A stretch of 64,000 nt of DNA from Paenibacillus_E sp042676385 (lineage in GTDB: Bacteria > Bacillota > Bacilli > Paenibacillales > NBRC-103111): assembly GCF_042676385.1 (NCBI RefSeq), contig NZ_JBHTHA010000005.1, forward strand, positions 124,001 through 188,000. The letters are read 5' to 3'. The notes under the pieces are model-generated. The model was not told where the DNA came from. It made no database searches and worked only from the letters and a program-made list of their open reading frames with translations. Every line of letters starts with the position of its first letter. The stretch's first letter is position 1. The position numbers were made by a program, and so were the translations under genes. Shown piece after piece: positions 23,845 to 32,087 of this stretch.

Positions 23845-25745
23845 CGCTTACCTCCCCCCTTCTTCACGATGCTCTTTTTCTTTGCTTTACGCGCAGCGGA
23901 TGCCGCTTTTCTAACACGAGGTTTAAGACGCTTCAACCTACTCAGTTTCATCATGGAAACTGGTTTTCTAACTGTCGTTTTCTTTTTAACCCGTTTACCC
24001 GATTTGAGTATGCCTTTGCGCAGCTTTACCCTTTTCTTGAGCTTTCTCTTCATAATCAGTTTTCTCTTCGCGATCAACCTTCTCTTGCGCTTGCGCCGCA
24101 AACGTCCCCTTGCAGAACGATCGCCCTCATCTGCAATCGAGTCACCAAATGTATAAGCAGCGAGCGCCGTTTCTGGCAGCGTGACAACCTGCGTCATCTC
24201 ATACCCATAGCGTCTAAGCGCTCGTACCGAAGGAAATGGATACTTGACGCCTTGCTTCAGCAAAAAAACGGTTGTCGTCGATCCTTTAGCTACATAAGTC
24301 GCTGGCGCATGATGCAAAAAGGGCTCTTCAGCGCGAATTGCCCCTCCTGTCGGATGATTCACAAGCTTATCATCTGAAATAGTAGTTACCCGACGCCACT
24401 TGAATTTGTAGAAATGAAAAGCATCCATATTGTAAAAGGGGCGCTTCTTACCCTGCTCCACGAGGAAAACCGTATTCGAAGATTTCCCTTTCAGGAGATA
24501 ACCATCCGGAAACCTGGGTGCGCTTTGCAAGGCTATAGCTCTTGCTTCGATGCGGGGTCCGATTTGGGAAAGGAAGTGTTCCAGCCTGGATTGATAAGCC
24601 TCAAGCCCGAACACTTTCCTAACAACCTGACTGTTATGTTCTCCAACCCCCTGACGAAGATAGCGATCGGATAATAGCTGCTGAACCCTGACTGTCAGGT
24701 CTTGAACATCACCTTTGTTAGCCAGAAAAGCGCCATTGCCTGTTGCGTTCAGTATTTCGCTCAGTCCGCCTGAACGATATGCAACGACAGGTTTACCGAA
24801 GATCAGCCCTTCAAGAGCAGTTAATCCGAACCCCTCGTTCATTAAACTTGGGATCACAACTACATCCATGGCCGGGTAGAGAGATTGGATATCTCGGTTA
24901 AAAGAGAAGAAGGAGAAGTGAGATGAATAACCGGAGAGTTGGATCATTTGGATGCAGGATTCCATATAAGCGGGATCAGCCGGTTTCCCTGCAATCATAA
25001 AATGGGCGTTATTGTTGGTGCGGCAGACGGAAATAGCCATTTGAATAAAGTGATCCAGTCCTTTATTTGCGTAAATGTCGGAAGAAATATAGCCAATAAT
25101 AGGTTTTTCGTCATCATGAATACCCATATCGGCACGTGTGATTTGCCTTCTTGCCGGCCATTGATTGACGTCATACTCATCCGTTCGCCAAGAAGGGGGT
25201 ATGTTAAACTTTTTATGATCGAGTCCTATCGTCTGGAATAGCTCCAAAGTGGCATAGGAGATGCCGACAATCCAATCCGAGTATTGATCTACGAATCCAA
25301 CCGCGTACGGTGTAGCTTCATTCAGCTGGATCGTCTCCGTAATCATCCAGACGACTGGGATTCCTAGCTTCTTGGCAGCAACCGCAGGTAAAATGTTGAC
25401 ACACGTATTCGTGATGACAACATCCGGCTCATGCAGCAAAAGGATATCGAGTAAAGAGCCGTATTCAGGCTTTTTAAGCATCGTTTGTAACATACTCGGC
25501 AGCTCAGGCGATGGTTGATACATTGCGTATAAAAGCGGATATGAATGAATGACCGTCTTGATGCCATGCTTTCTTGCTTCAACGGCCAGAAGCCCCTCTC
25601 TCGGCACCACTAAGGTGCAGTCGTACTGCCTCCCGAGTTCCAGGATTGTAAAGAGCAGCAGTTTCTCCGCTCCTGTAATATGATCCGGATTACAGATATG
25701 TGAAAATAGTAACGCTCTCGGTCTAGGTGGAGTCGACATATGCAC
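23841..25745 (-). CDS. glycosyltransferase GT4 with two beta-type repeats and a Lys/Arg-rich tail
   Basis: A 634-residue protein. Residues 1-400 are GT4: DHITGAEKLLLFTILELG, GYISSDIYANKGLDHF and the donor region LMNEGFGLTALEGLIFGKPVV. Residues about 417-535 hold two copies of a roughly 60-residue repeat (DGYLLKGKSSNTVFLVEQGK then KRPFYNMDAFHF; second copy YVAKGSTTTVFLLKQGVKYP). Residues 543-634 are a tail of 92 residues dominated by Lys and Arg. The start is odd: GTG 25745 or ATG 25739 are the only options in frame, yet the strong AGGAGGTGA lies more than 30 bases upstream. First gene of a long operon behind the 63-bp block. Confidence 0.88.
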   Translation of the reverse strand: MHMSTPPRPRALLFSHICNPDHITGAEKLLLFTILELGRQYDCTLVVPREGLLAVEARKHGIKTVIHSYPLLYAMYQPSPELPSMLQTMLKKPEYGSLLDILLLHEPDVVITNTCVNILPAVAAKKLGIPVVWMITETIQLNEATPYAVGFVDQYSDWIVGISYATLELFQTIGLDHKKFNIPPSWRTDEYDVNQWPARRQITRADMGIHDDEKPIIGYISSDIYANKGLDHFIQMAISVCRTNNNAHFMIAGKPADPAYMESCIQMIQLSGYSSHFSFFSFNRDIQSLYPAMDVVVIPSLMNEGFGLTALEGLIFGKPVVAYRSGGLSEILNATGNGAFLANKGDVQDLTVRVQQLLSDRYLRQGVGEHNSQVVRKVFGLEAYQSRLEHFLSQIGPRIEARAIALQSAPRFPDGYLLKGKSSNTVFLVEQGKKRPFYNMDAFHFYKFKWRRVTTISDDKLVNHPTGGAIRAEEPFLHHAPATYVAKGSTTTVFLLKQGVKYPFPSVRALRRYGYEMTQVVTLPETALAAYTFGDSIADEGDRSARGRLRRKRKRRLIAKRKLIMKRKLKKRVKLRKGILKSGKRVKKKTTVRKPVSMMKLSRLKRLKPRVRKAASAARKAKKKSIVKKGGGKR

Positions 25746-25799
25746 ATACCCGTTTCATTATCACAGGTATGGAATTCACCTCCTATTTCCTGGGTAGTA

Positions 25800-25862
25800 C
25801 AATATATTAGACAGGTCTCATGAAGGGCACGACAGTTACCCTCGTACATTCGTACATTTGCT
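25800..25862 (-). promoter_or_regulatory. conserved 63-bp upstream block, copy B (promoter/operator candidate)
   Basis: Ungapped match to 15767-15829 (about three quarters identical by eye). It starts about 55 bases upstream of the GT4 start. On the minus strand it contains TAACTGTC, as in promoter P3, and TCTAATATATTG. It probably controls the operon 25745 to 16520. Confidence 0.6.
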
Positions 25863-25882
25863 TCCTTTTTGAAGATCACCTC

Positions 25883-25921
25883 AAAAAAAACGACCCTCCT
25901 TGGCTGATCCAAGACAGGTCG
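25883..25921 (-). terminator. rho-independent terminator ending the rfbB-rfbD-cgeB operon
   Basis: On the minus strand CGACC and CTTGG pair with CCAAG and GGTCG around a small loop, followed by eight T. Located 18 bases beyond the stop at 25939. Confidence 0.85.
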
Positions 25922-25938
25922 CTTTCCTATTTCGCCTT

Positions 25939-26298
25939 TTATCCGGCAAGCTGCTTCACCAGCTGCTGTTGTTCCTGAAGGTATCCTTGCGCGAAGCCCG
26001 CATCAAAACCCTGGTTATAAGCTTGATCGAAAGCTTTATTATATCCACTGGTAGTTTTGGAGGCTTTGTGTGCTTTATCTTCTCGATTACGATTGCGCTT
26101 ACGATTATGCTTATGCTTACGCTCATGCTTATGCTTATGCTTACGCTCATGCTTTCGCTGAAGCGTTTTTGCTGAACGATTTGTCAGTCGTCTTCGCTTC
26201 GGAATCAGTTTTTTCTTCTTCGGCTGCATTCTCTTCAGCGTTCCTTTTTTCTTTTTCCGAATGCTTTCTCTCATGTTCCCCTTTTTCTTCTTTAGCAT
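25939..26298 (-). CDS. highly basic small protein with C-terminal Gly-spaced motif
   Basis: A 119-residue protein. The first 75 residues are almost wholly Lys, Arg and His (MLKKKKGNMRESIRKKKKG, later KHERKHKHKHERKHKHNRKR), encoded partly by six-base repeats at about 26104-26165. The rest contains YNQGFDAGFAQGY, a glycine every fourth residue, which recurs near the N-terminus of the next two proteins upstream (26312, 27496). Ribosome site GAGGTG. It may be a polycationic spore-coat component comparable in character to CotG-like proteins, or a partner that binds the two CgeB-like enzymes. No family recognised. Confidence 0.8.
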   Translation of the reverse strand: MLKKKKGNMRESIRKKKKGTLKRMQPKKKKLIPKRRRLTNRSAKTLQRKHERKHKHKHERKHKHNRKRNRNREDKAHKASKTTSGYNKAFDQAYNQGFDAGFAQGYLQEQQQLVKQLAG

Positions 26299-26311
26299 GA
26301 TCTACGCACCT

Positions 26312-27481
26312 CTACTTTCTAGCAGATTTCGAATCGTTTATGCCTGAAACTACGATATCCAGCATTTGAGATAAACGATTTTCATAGGTGTGATCCCGCA
26401 TTGTCCGGTACAGTCCACGCAAAGCGATTTGCGTACGTTCTTCTTCGTTTTGCAAGTAGTAGTCCAGCTTATCTAACAGTTCTTCCGCCGAGCTATAAGT
26501 CACAATATCATAGTCTGGCGTATAGAAACGGACCAAATCTTCGCGGAAATCTGTTATCTGAAGGACACCGCAGCCGGAAATCTCGAACGTACGCGGATTG
26601 GGCGAAGCCCCCTGGATTTTTCGGCTGTTACGATTATGAGCCGCATCGTCATAGGACCTGTGCATGTTAATAACCAATTTCGCTCCGTTATAAACATTCG
26701 CTGTTTCCTCCGGTCCGAGCCACGTATTTAACTGAATTTGAGGTGCCAGCATACCATAGTTCTTCAGACGCTCCCACCAAATCCCGGAGATGAGGATGTG
26801 CTTATTTGCCAAATAAGGAGCAAGCTGATCGAACATGGCGACCCGATTCCAATAGGCCGATCCGACAAAAGAAATATCGCGTTTTTGCCTAATGGGCACG
26901 GCTTTCGGACGGAATATTTCCGGTTGAAAGGCAAGCGGTAAATAATGAACCTGCGGACATCCCAATTCCTTATATAAAGAGAGGCAGTTCATTTCGAGTG
27001 TGAATATGAAATCGTAGTGAGGTACCATGGATACTGTAAAATCCGTGTAATAGGGATCGTCCGTTAGCCAAATTGCCGTTCGGATACCTTTCTTGCGAAT
27101 GCGATCCACAATCTTTAGAGATAGATTCATCCCATCCAGCACAATCATCAGGTCAGGGCTGTGAATCGCAGCAAGTTTTTCCAAACCTGCCTCCTGATCC
27201 CCGAACTTGATCAGTGCATTCTCGCCATTGCCAATGATTAATTCACGAACCAAAGGACGTAAACTGTTGATAATAGCATGATCCAGCGGCTCGTAAGGAA
27301 ACCCTTTCCCCGATGGTACATACAGCACGCGCACGTCCCAAAATCTTCTTGGAGGACGATCCTGCAGCGCCTTGTGAACAACGGCTTCACATTGTCCCAA
27401 GCGAACTCCGCTGGCAAATCCAGCCTCATAACCTTTTGTATATCCAAGTTGCTTATTTTTTTTCTTATCCACCATAGCCAC
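26312..27481 (-). CDS. CgeB-like spore maturation glycosyltransferase
   Basis: A 389-residue protein, GTG start at 27481 behind AAAGGAGAAG. N-terminal GYTKGYEAGFASGVRLGQCE motif, then a CgeB-type region: IRTAIWLTDDPYYTDF, PHYDFIFTLEM, KRDISFVGSAYWNRV, NPRTFEISGCGVLQITDF and YDIVTYSSAEELLDKLDYYL. CgeB proteins are GT-B glycosyltransferases made late in the mother cell that modify the spore crust. Downstream paralogue of 27496, 14 bases apart. This is one of the stronger clues that the locus serves the spore surface. Confidence 0.9.
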   Translation of the reverse strand: MAMVDKKKNKQLGYTKGYEAGFASGVRLGQCEAVVHKALQDRPPRRFWDVRVLYVPSGKGFPYEPLDHAIINSLRPLVRELIIGNGENALIKFGDQEAGLEKLAAIHSPDLMIVLDGMNLSLKIVDRIRKKGIRTAIWLTDDPYYTDFTVSMVPHYDFIFTLEMNCLSLYKELGCPQVHYLPLAFQPEIFRPKAVPIRQKRDISFVGSAYWNRVAMFDQLAPYLANKHILISGIWWERLKNYGMLAPQIQLNTWLGPEETANVYNGAKLVINMHRSYDDAAHNRNSRKIQGASPNPRTFEISGCGVLQITDFREDLVRFYTPDYDIVTYSSAEELLDKLDYYLQNEEERTQIALRGLYRTMRDHTYENRLSQMLDIVVSGINDSKSARK

Positions 27482-27495
27482 GCTGCTTCTCCTTT

Positions 27496-28590
27496 CTAAG
27501 CAAACACAATATCGAATAGCTTTAACAGCCTATTCGAGAATGTATGTTCGCTAACCGATTTTCGCAAGCCCCGCATGGCTATTCGCATTCTATCTTCTTC
27601 ATGAACCAGATAATGCAGCATTTTCTGAATGAGCTCCTCCGCACTATCGAAGGTCTCGATATCGTGACCCGGCGTGTAATACCGATCCAGGTCATGTCGG
27701 TAATCCGTAATCTGCAAGGTACCGCATGCCGAAATTTCATACGTTCGCGGATTAATCGAGTGACCTGGGATGTTTCTGCTATTTTTATTGAAAGTTTCAT
27801 CGTAAGCATGCCGATGCACATTCAAGACGATCTTAGCCCCATTGTAATATTTCACTGACTCTTCAATCGGAATCCACTGAAGTTTGATTCCTTGTTCCAA
27901 AAGCGAATAATGACGCAGCTGGTCCCAGCGCGATCCGGCCAAAATCACTTTTTTATTAGCCAGGAAAGGGGCGATCTGGTCAAATAAAGCAATTCGGTTA
28001 GGAAACCCATTCCCAATAAAACATATATCGCTGCGGTATTCGGGAGCGACATACAGCGGTTTGTAGACAGAGGTATTGACTGCAAGCGGCAAATAATGAA
28101 CTTGCCGACAACCAGCATCCCGATAAAAGGCCAGACAGCTTAATTCATGCGTGAACACATAATCATAATGGGGAGCGAGAGAAGCGGTATAATCGGTGAA
28201 ATAAGGATCGTCTGCGAACCATATGGCAGTCTTAATTCCCATAAGATTTACTTGGTCTACGTGGTCTTTATGTTCGGCCGGAAATACATGCAGCCCATTC
28301 ATAACAAGAACGAGATCAGGTCGAAGCTCTTCCGCCAAGCGAACCATATCAGTAGCGGTTCCCGTATAAGCTTCGCGGACCGTCTGCTCCAGCGCTTGAC
28401 TAATGCCTCCATCGATGGCCTCGAAGCCTTGGGCAATAAATAAAACCTTGGCTTCTCTCAGTAGTAGAGAAGCAGGTTTAACATCGTCAAGAATCGCTTG
28501 GCAGCGCCCCATACGGACTCCATGCTCTTGACCTGTTTGAAATCCCCGCTTCCTGCCGAGCGCATGATCAGCCCTGATCCTCTTACTCAT
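27496..28590 (-). CDS. CgeB-like spore maturation glycosyltransferase (paralogue)
   Basis: The start at ATG 28590 (MSKRIRADHALGRKRG) is chosen because GAGAGGGTG lies six bases upstream and it overlaps the rfbD stop by eight bases; a longer frame has no ribosome site. 364 residues. N-terminal GFQTGQEHGVRMGRCQAIL, then IKTAIWFADDPYFTDY, PHYDYVFTHELSC, SDICFIGNGFPNRIALFDQ and NPRTYEISACGTLQITDY, matching 26312 in order. Co-transcribed with rfbB and rfbD, so it may transfer rhamnose; that is inference. Confidence 0.9.
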   Translation of the reverse strand: MSKRIRADHALGRKRGFQTGQEHGVRMGRCQAILDDVKPASLLLREAKVLFIAQGFEAIDGGISQALEQTVREAYTGTATDMVRLAEELRPDLVLVMNGLHVFPAEHKDHVDQVNLMGIKTAIWFADDPYFTDYTASLAPHYDYVFTHELSCLAFYRDAGCRQVHYLPLAVNTSVYKPLYVAPEYRSDICFIGNGFPNRIALFDQIAPFLANKKVILAGSRWDQLRHYSLLEQGIKLQWIPIEESVKYYNGAKIVLNVHRHAYDETFNKNSRNIPGHSINPRTYEISACGTLQITDYRHDLDRYYTPGHDIETFDSAEELIQKMLHYLVHEEDRMRIAMRGLRKSVSEHTFSNRLLKLFDIVFA

Positions 28591-29464
28591 CTCGCACCCT
28601 CTCTTCTGCCGCCCTCGGGTATATATAGTCAACTTGCAAGAAATGATGAAGCGCCGACTTCCAGTCCCTCATTGGTGTAAAGCCATTGTCCGCAATCGCT
28701 TTATGGTCAAACGCCGAATACTTGGGTCTTGGGGCAGGTGATTGAAACAAATCAGAATGAACAGGTTCTAAAGGAACATGAGCCATCTGAGCGTACTTTA
28801 AGATTTCAGAAGCAAATTCGTATCTAGAACACGAACCTTGATTGGATGCGTGATAAATGCCATACCTATCCGTTTCCATGAGATCTCTTATGAAGCTGGC
28901 CAAGTCCAAACAGTACGTGGGGGAACCGAACTGATCATCAACAATGGAAAGAGGACCGCCTGTGTAAGCCTTCTCCAATATTTTAGTAACGAAATTAGTT
29001 CCTTTGGTTCCGTACAACCACGAAGTCCGCACGATAAAATGCTTTGTGCAGATCATGCTGACAAATTTTTCTCCAAGAAGCTTGGATCTCCCATATACAT
29101 TACCCGGATTCGTAACATCTACTTCCTCATAAGGAGCTCCCTTCGTTCCATCGAATACGTAGTCCGTACTTACGTAAATAAGTTTGGCGCCAATTTGCTC
29201 GCAAATTTGGGCTATATGCAGCGTTCCGATGGCATTGACTTGATAAGCAAGCTCAGTCTCCGATTCCGCCCCATCTACGTTCGTATAGGCTGCGGCATGA
29301 ATGACGACATCAGGGCTTTCGCCGGCAAGTATGTCCGCTACCTTCTTCTCATCGCTAACGTCCAATTGCTCCTTCGTCCATGCCGTAACTTGGTGTATAG
29401 GTGCAAGAACACGCGCGAGATCGTAACCCAGCTGTCCTCCAGCTCCGGTAATCAACACTTTCAT
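28583..29464 (-). CDS. rfbD: dTDP-4-dehydrorhamnose reductase
   Basis: 293 residues from ATG 29464, which overlaps the rfbB stop as ATGA. MKVLITGAGGQLGYDL start, HAAAYTNVDGAE, STDYVFDG, catalytic YGRSK and VRTSWLYG are the standard RmlD motifs, and the length is right. It reduces dTDP-4-dehydro-L-rhamnose to dTDP-L-rhamnose, the last step of the pathway. rfbA and rfbC lie about 6-7 kb away in another operon, so together the window has a complete pathway. Confidence 0.94.
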   Translation of the reverse strand: MKVLITGAGGQLGYDLARVLAPIHQVTAWTKEQLDVSDEKKVADILAGESPDVVIHAAAYTNVDGAESETELAYQVNAIGTLHIAQICEQIGAKLIYVSTDYVFDGTKGAPYEEVDVTNPGNVYGRSKLLGEKFVSMICTKHFIVRTSWLYGTKGTNFVTKILEKAYTGGPLSIVDDQFGSPTYCLDLASFIRDLMETDRYGIYHASNQGSCSRYEFASEILKYAQMAHVPLEPVHSDLFQSPAPRPKYSAFDHKAIADNGFTPMRDWKSALHHFLQVDYIYPRAAEERVRDE

Positions 29465-30465
29465 GGCCATTCATCTCGCTTAGGTGAGCGATAAGACCCG
29501 TCGGAAATTCGTTCCGACAACCCACGCTCCTGGAAATACCAAGCAATGGTTTTCTTCATTCCCGCTTCAAAGGAATAGGACGGCGTCCATCCAAGTTCTC
29601 GGCGAATCTTCGCCGAATCAATGGCATATCGCCGATCATGCCCAAGCCGATCGGGTACGAATTGGATCAGATCATCCGATTTACCAAGCTCTTTAAGAAT
29701 GTACTGAACAACCTCTATGTTCGTCCGCTCGTTTTGACTTCCGATATTATAGACTTCGCCGGGAAGAGCCTCCTCGATAATTCGTTCAATAGCCGCACAA
29801 TGATCCTCCACATATAACCAGTCGCGTACGTGTAATCCATCACCGTAAAGCGGAATGAACTCATCGCGAAGCGCCTTTGTAATAATGAGCGGGATCAGCT
29901 TTTCCGGAAACTGTCTAGGTCCATAGTTATTGGAGCAACGAGTTATGACAGCAGGAAAGCCATAGGTTTCATAATAGGCTCTGACCAACAAATCCGAACC
30001 GGCTTTGCTCGCTGAATAAGGGCTGTTCGGTGCAAGCGGGGTCGTTTCTGTAAAGGCCCCCTCTTGACCGAGAGTTCCATATACTTCATCCGTTGATATA
30101 TGAATGAATTTCTTCACTTGGTGCTGCCGCGACGCCTCCAACAAGGATTGCGTGCCAAGCACATTGGTAAGTACGAAGGCACCGGGGTTCTGAATGCTTC
30201 GATCTACATGGGACTCCGCTGCAAAGTGAACAACGACATCGACACCCTGCTCCATAATCCGATGGATCAAAGCCGTATCGCAGATATTTCCATACACAAA
30301 TTGATAACCGGCTTGCTCTTCGATAGCAGCTAAGTTATCTGGATTTCCCGCATAAGTCAGCCAATCCACATTGATTATGCGATCTTGCGGATGACGGTCT
30401 CGCCAATAATGTATAAAATTACTACCTATGAACCCCATACCTCCAGTTACTAGTATCACTGACAT
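29461..30465 (-). CDS. rfbB: dTDP-glucose 4,6-dehydratase
   Basis: 334 residues, ATG behind GGTAGGAGG. TGGMGFIGSNFI start, HFAAESHVDRSI, ISTDEVYG, catalytic YSASK and RCSNNYGPRQFPEKLIPL are diagnostic of RmlB. It converts dTDP-glucose into the 4-keto-6-deoxy intermediate. First gene of the five-gene minus-strand operon ending at 25939, divergent from fabH. Confidence 0.95.
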   Translation of the reverse strand: MSVILVTGGMGFIGSNFIHYWRDRHPQDRIINVDWLTYAGNPDNLAAIEEQAGYQFVYGNICDTALIHRIMEQGVDVVVHFAAESHVDRSIQNPGAFVLTNVLGTQSLLEASRQHQVKKFIHISTDEVYGTLGQEGAFTETTPLAPNSPYSASKAGSDLLVRAYYETYGFPAVITRCSNNYGPRQFPEKLIPLIITKALRDEFIPLYGDGLHVRDWLYVEDHCAAIERIIEEALPGEVYNIGSQNERTNIEVVQYILKELGKSDDLIQFVPDRLGHDRRYAIDSAKIRRELGWTPSYSFEAGMKKTIAWYFQERGLSERISDGSYRSPKRDEWP

Positions 30466-30602
30466 TAGCTATCCTCCTACCTGTAACCGTACTTTAATCA
30501 TATGCTCTTATCATTGGTGAAAATTGGACGAATACCTCTGATTCAAAAATTGGATTATCAACTATTTCCGCGAATCCATACTAAATAAACTGACCATTGA
30601 CT

Positions 30603-30659
30603 TTGCATCGGGATTCATCTAAAGTAAAATTAGTACCTGATCCTAATACTTGATACTAT
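30603..30659 (+). promoter_or_regulatory. sigma-A promoter with FapR-like operator in front of fabH
   Basis: TTGCAT (30603-30608), 16 bases, TAAAAT (30625-30630). Overlapping and just downstream is ATTAGTACCTGAT followed by TAATACTTGATACTA, which resembles the FapR operator (TTAGTACCTnnTnnTAA type) that represses fatty acid synthesis genes in Firmicutes. Recognised from memory of the consensus, not aligned. Confidence 0.5.
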
Positions 30660-30683
30660 TTATTTTCCAAGGAGTGAGCCCGT

Positions 30684-31673
30684 ATGGAAAACCTATCAGC
30701 CCTGCACGCCCGCATCACGGCGATTGGGAGCTATGTACCGAATCGAATTTTAACAAACGATGAACTGGAGCGCATGGTTGATACGAACGATGAATGGATC
30801 GTACAGCGCACGGGCATCCGGGAACGCCGGATTGCCGCGGACAATGAATATACGAGCCACCTCTGTATTCGCGCCGTAGAAGACATGGTCGCAAGGTATC
30901 AGACCGCGCTCGATGATGTTGAACTCATTATCGTGGCTACCCATACACCTGATCTTCCATTCCCTTCCGCAGCCTGCTTAGTGCAAGCGCACTTCGGTAT
31001 TCCCGCGACGGGGGCTTACGACCTGAACGCCACTTGCGCAGGGTTTACCTACGCGCTTCACACGGCAAGTGCGCTGATTTCCGCAGGCGTACACCGCAAA
31101 GTGCTTGTCCTCGGAGGAGATACCGTGTCCAAGATTACAGATTATACCGACCGTTCCACTTGCATCCTGTTCGGAGATGGCGCCGGTGCGGTTATGGTCG
31201 AAAGAGAAGACGAGGGGCCCGCTTTTCTGACGCACTATCTCGGCTCGGACGGTAACGGAGGCAAGCATGTGTATCGTACCGGCCTTGCATCAGACTTGAA
31301 TGGATTGCCGCTGGGCGGCAGCGGGAAACTTGTCCAGAATGGCCGGGAAGTCTATAAATTCGCGGTGACAACCGTGCCGCAAGGCATTGATAAGCTGCTC
31401 GCAAAGAGCGGCATGCAGCTCAGCGACATCGACTGGTTCATCCCCCACAGTGCGAACCTCCGCATTATTGAGTCGATCTGCGAAAAGAGCGGAATTCCGT
31501 TTGAAAAAGCGCTTTACAGTCTGGTTTATTACGGCAATACTTCCGCCGCATCGATTCCTTTGGCACTGGATATGGGCATCAAGGAAGGCAAGGTGCTTCC
31601 AGGAGATACGCTGCTATTGTATGGTTTCGGAGGCGGCTTAACACATGCGGGATTGGTGGTTCATTGGGGATAA
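30684..31673 (+). CDS. fabH: beta-ketoacyl-ACP synthase III
   Basis: A 329-residue thiolase-fold enzyme. Cys118 in NATCAGFTYAL, the His in IPHSANLRI and the Asn in YYGNTSAASIP form the catalytic triad; GFGGGLTHAG closes the protein. It condenses acetyl- or branched acyl-CoA with malonyl-ACP to start fatty acid synthesis. Ribosome site CAAGGAG. Single gene, with a likely FapR-controlled vegetative promoter. It is not obviously linked to the glycan genes and may be a second FabH copy. Confidence 0.95.
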   Translation: MENLSALHARITAIGSYVPNRILTNDELERMVDTNDEWIVQRTGIRERRIAADNEYTSHLCIRAVEDMVARYQTALDDVELIIVATHTPDLPFPSAACLVQAHFGIPATGAYDLNATCAGFTYALHTASALISAGVHRKVLVLGGDTVSKITDYTDRSTCILFGDGAGAVMVEREDEGPAFLTHYLGSDGNGGKHVYRTGLASDLNGLPLGGSGKLVQNGREVYKFAVTTVPQGIDKLLAKSGMQLSDIDWFIPHSANLRIIESICEKSGIPFEKALYSLVYYGNTSAASIPLALDMGIKEGKVLPGDTLLLYGFGGGLTHAGLVVHWG

Positions 31674-31698
31674 TAAAGATGAAGTGAATGAAAATGAT

Positions 31699-31761
31699 TA
31701 CCGGATGCGGAGTTGAGGCATGAACTTACCCCAAGGAGATCGACGAACACCGCATCCGGTA
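31699..31761. repeat. 12-bp perfect inverted repeat behind fabH
   Basis: TACCGGATGCGG (31699-31710) and CCGCATCCGGTA (31750-31761) are exact inverted copies separated by 39 bases. No T-run follows either arm, so it is not a standard terminator. It could be a long-loop hairpin or a regulator binding pair. Confidence 0.6.
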
Positions 31762-31789
31762 CATCATTGAAAGTTGCTCCGCGCTTGCA

Positions 31790-31978
31790 TTATTTTTTAA
31801 GGAGTCTAGATACTTTATCGTTGATTACGTTTAATTTGGTATTGATTTGTTTTAGGCCTCTAATTAACCGGACTAAGCCAAATGCCAATTTTTTGTCCTT
31901 TACTCCCTTAAAATTTCTGCGAGCTTCCCTCGACCGTTTTTTAAACTTATGTTGTGCTCTTTTGAATGAGTCAGCCAT
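31790..31978 (-). CDS. small basic protein of unknown function
   Basis: 62 residues, ATG behind GAAGGGAG with about nine bases spacing. Strongly basic and probably helical (MADSFKRAQHKFKKRSREAR, then KQINTKLNVINDKVSRLLKK with a heptad-like pattern). No cysteine, no signal. It could be a small coat or core protein, but nothing identifies it. It stands alone between fabH and the permease gene. Confidence 0.6.
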   Translation of the reverse strand: MADSFKRAQHKFKKRSREARRNFKGVKDKKLAFGLVRLIRGLKQINTKLNVINDKVSRLLKK

Positions 31979-32087
31979 CTGCGTAATCTCCCTTCACCTA
32001 CATTATCGTTACAATGTAATAAATGCGCGGAGGAGACAAATGGCATGGGCGAATAAAGCATAGAGACAAAAATTTATATATTTTTTT

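Noticed and set aside
26104..26165. Simple microsatellite
   Set aside because: The six-base repeat lies in frame in a gene with a good ribosome site and codes for the Lys/His-rich segment.
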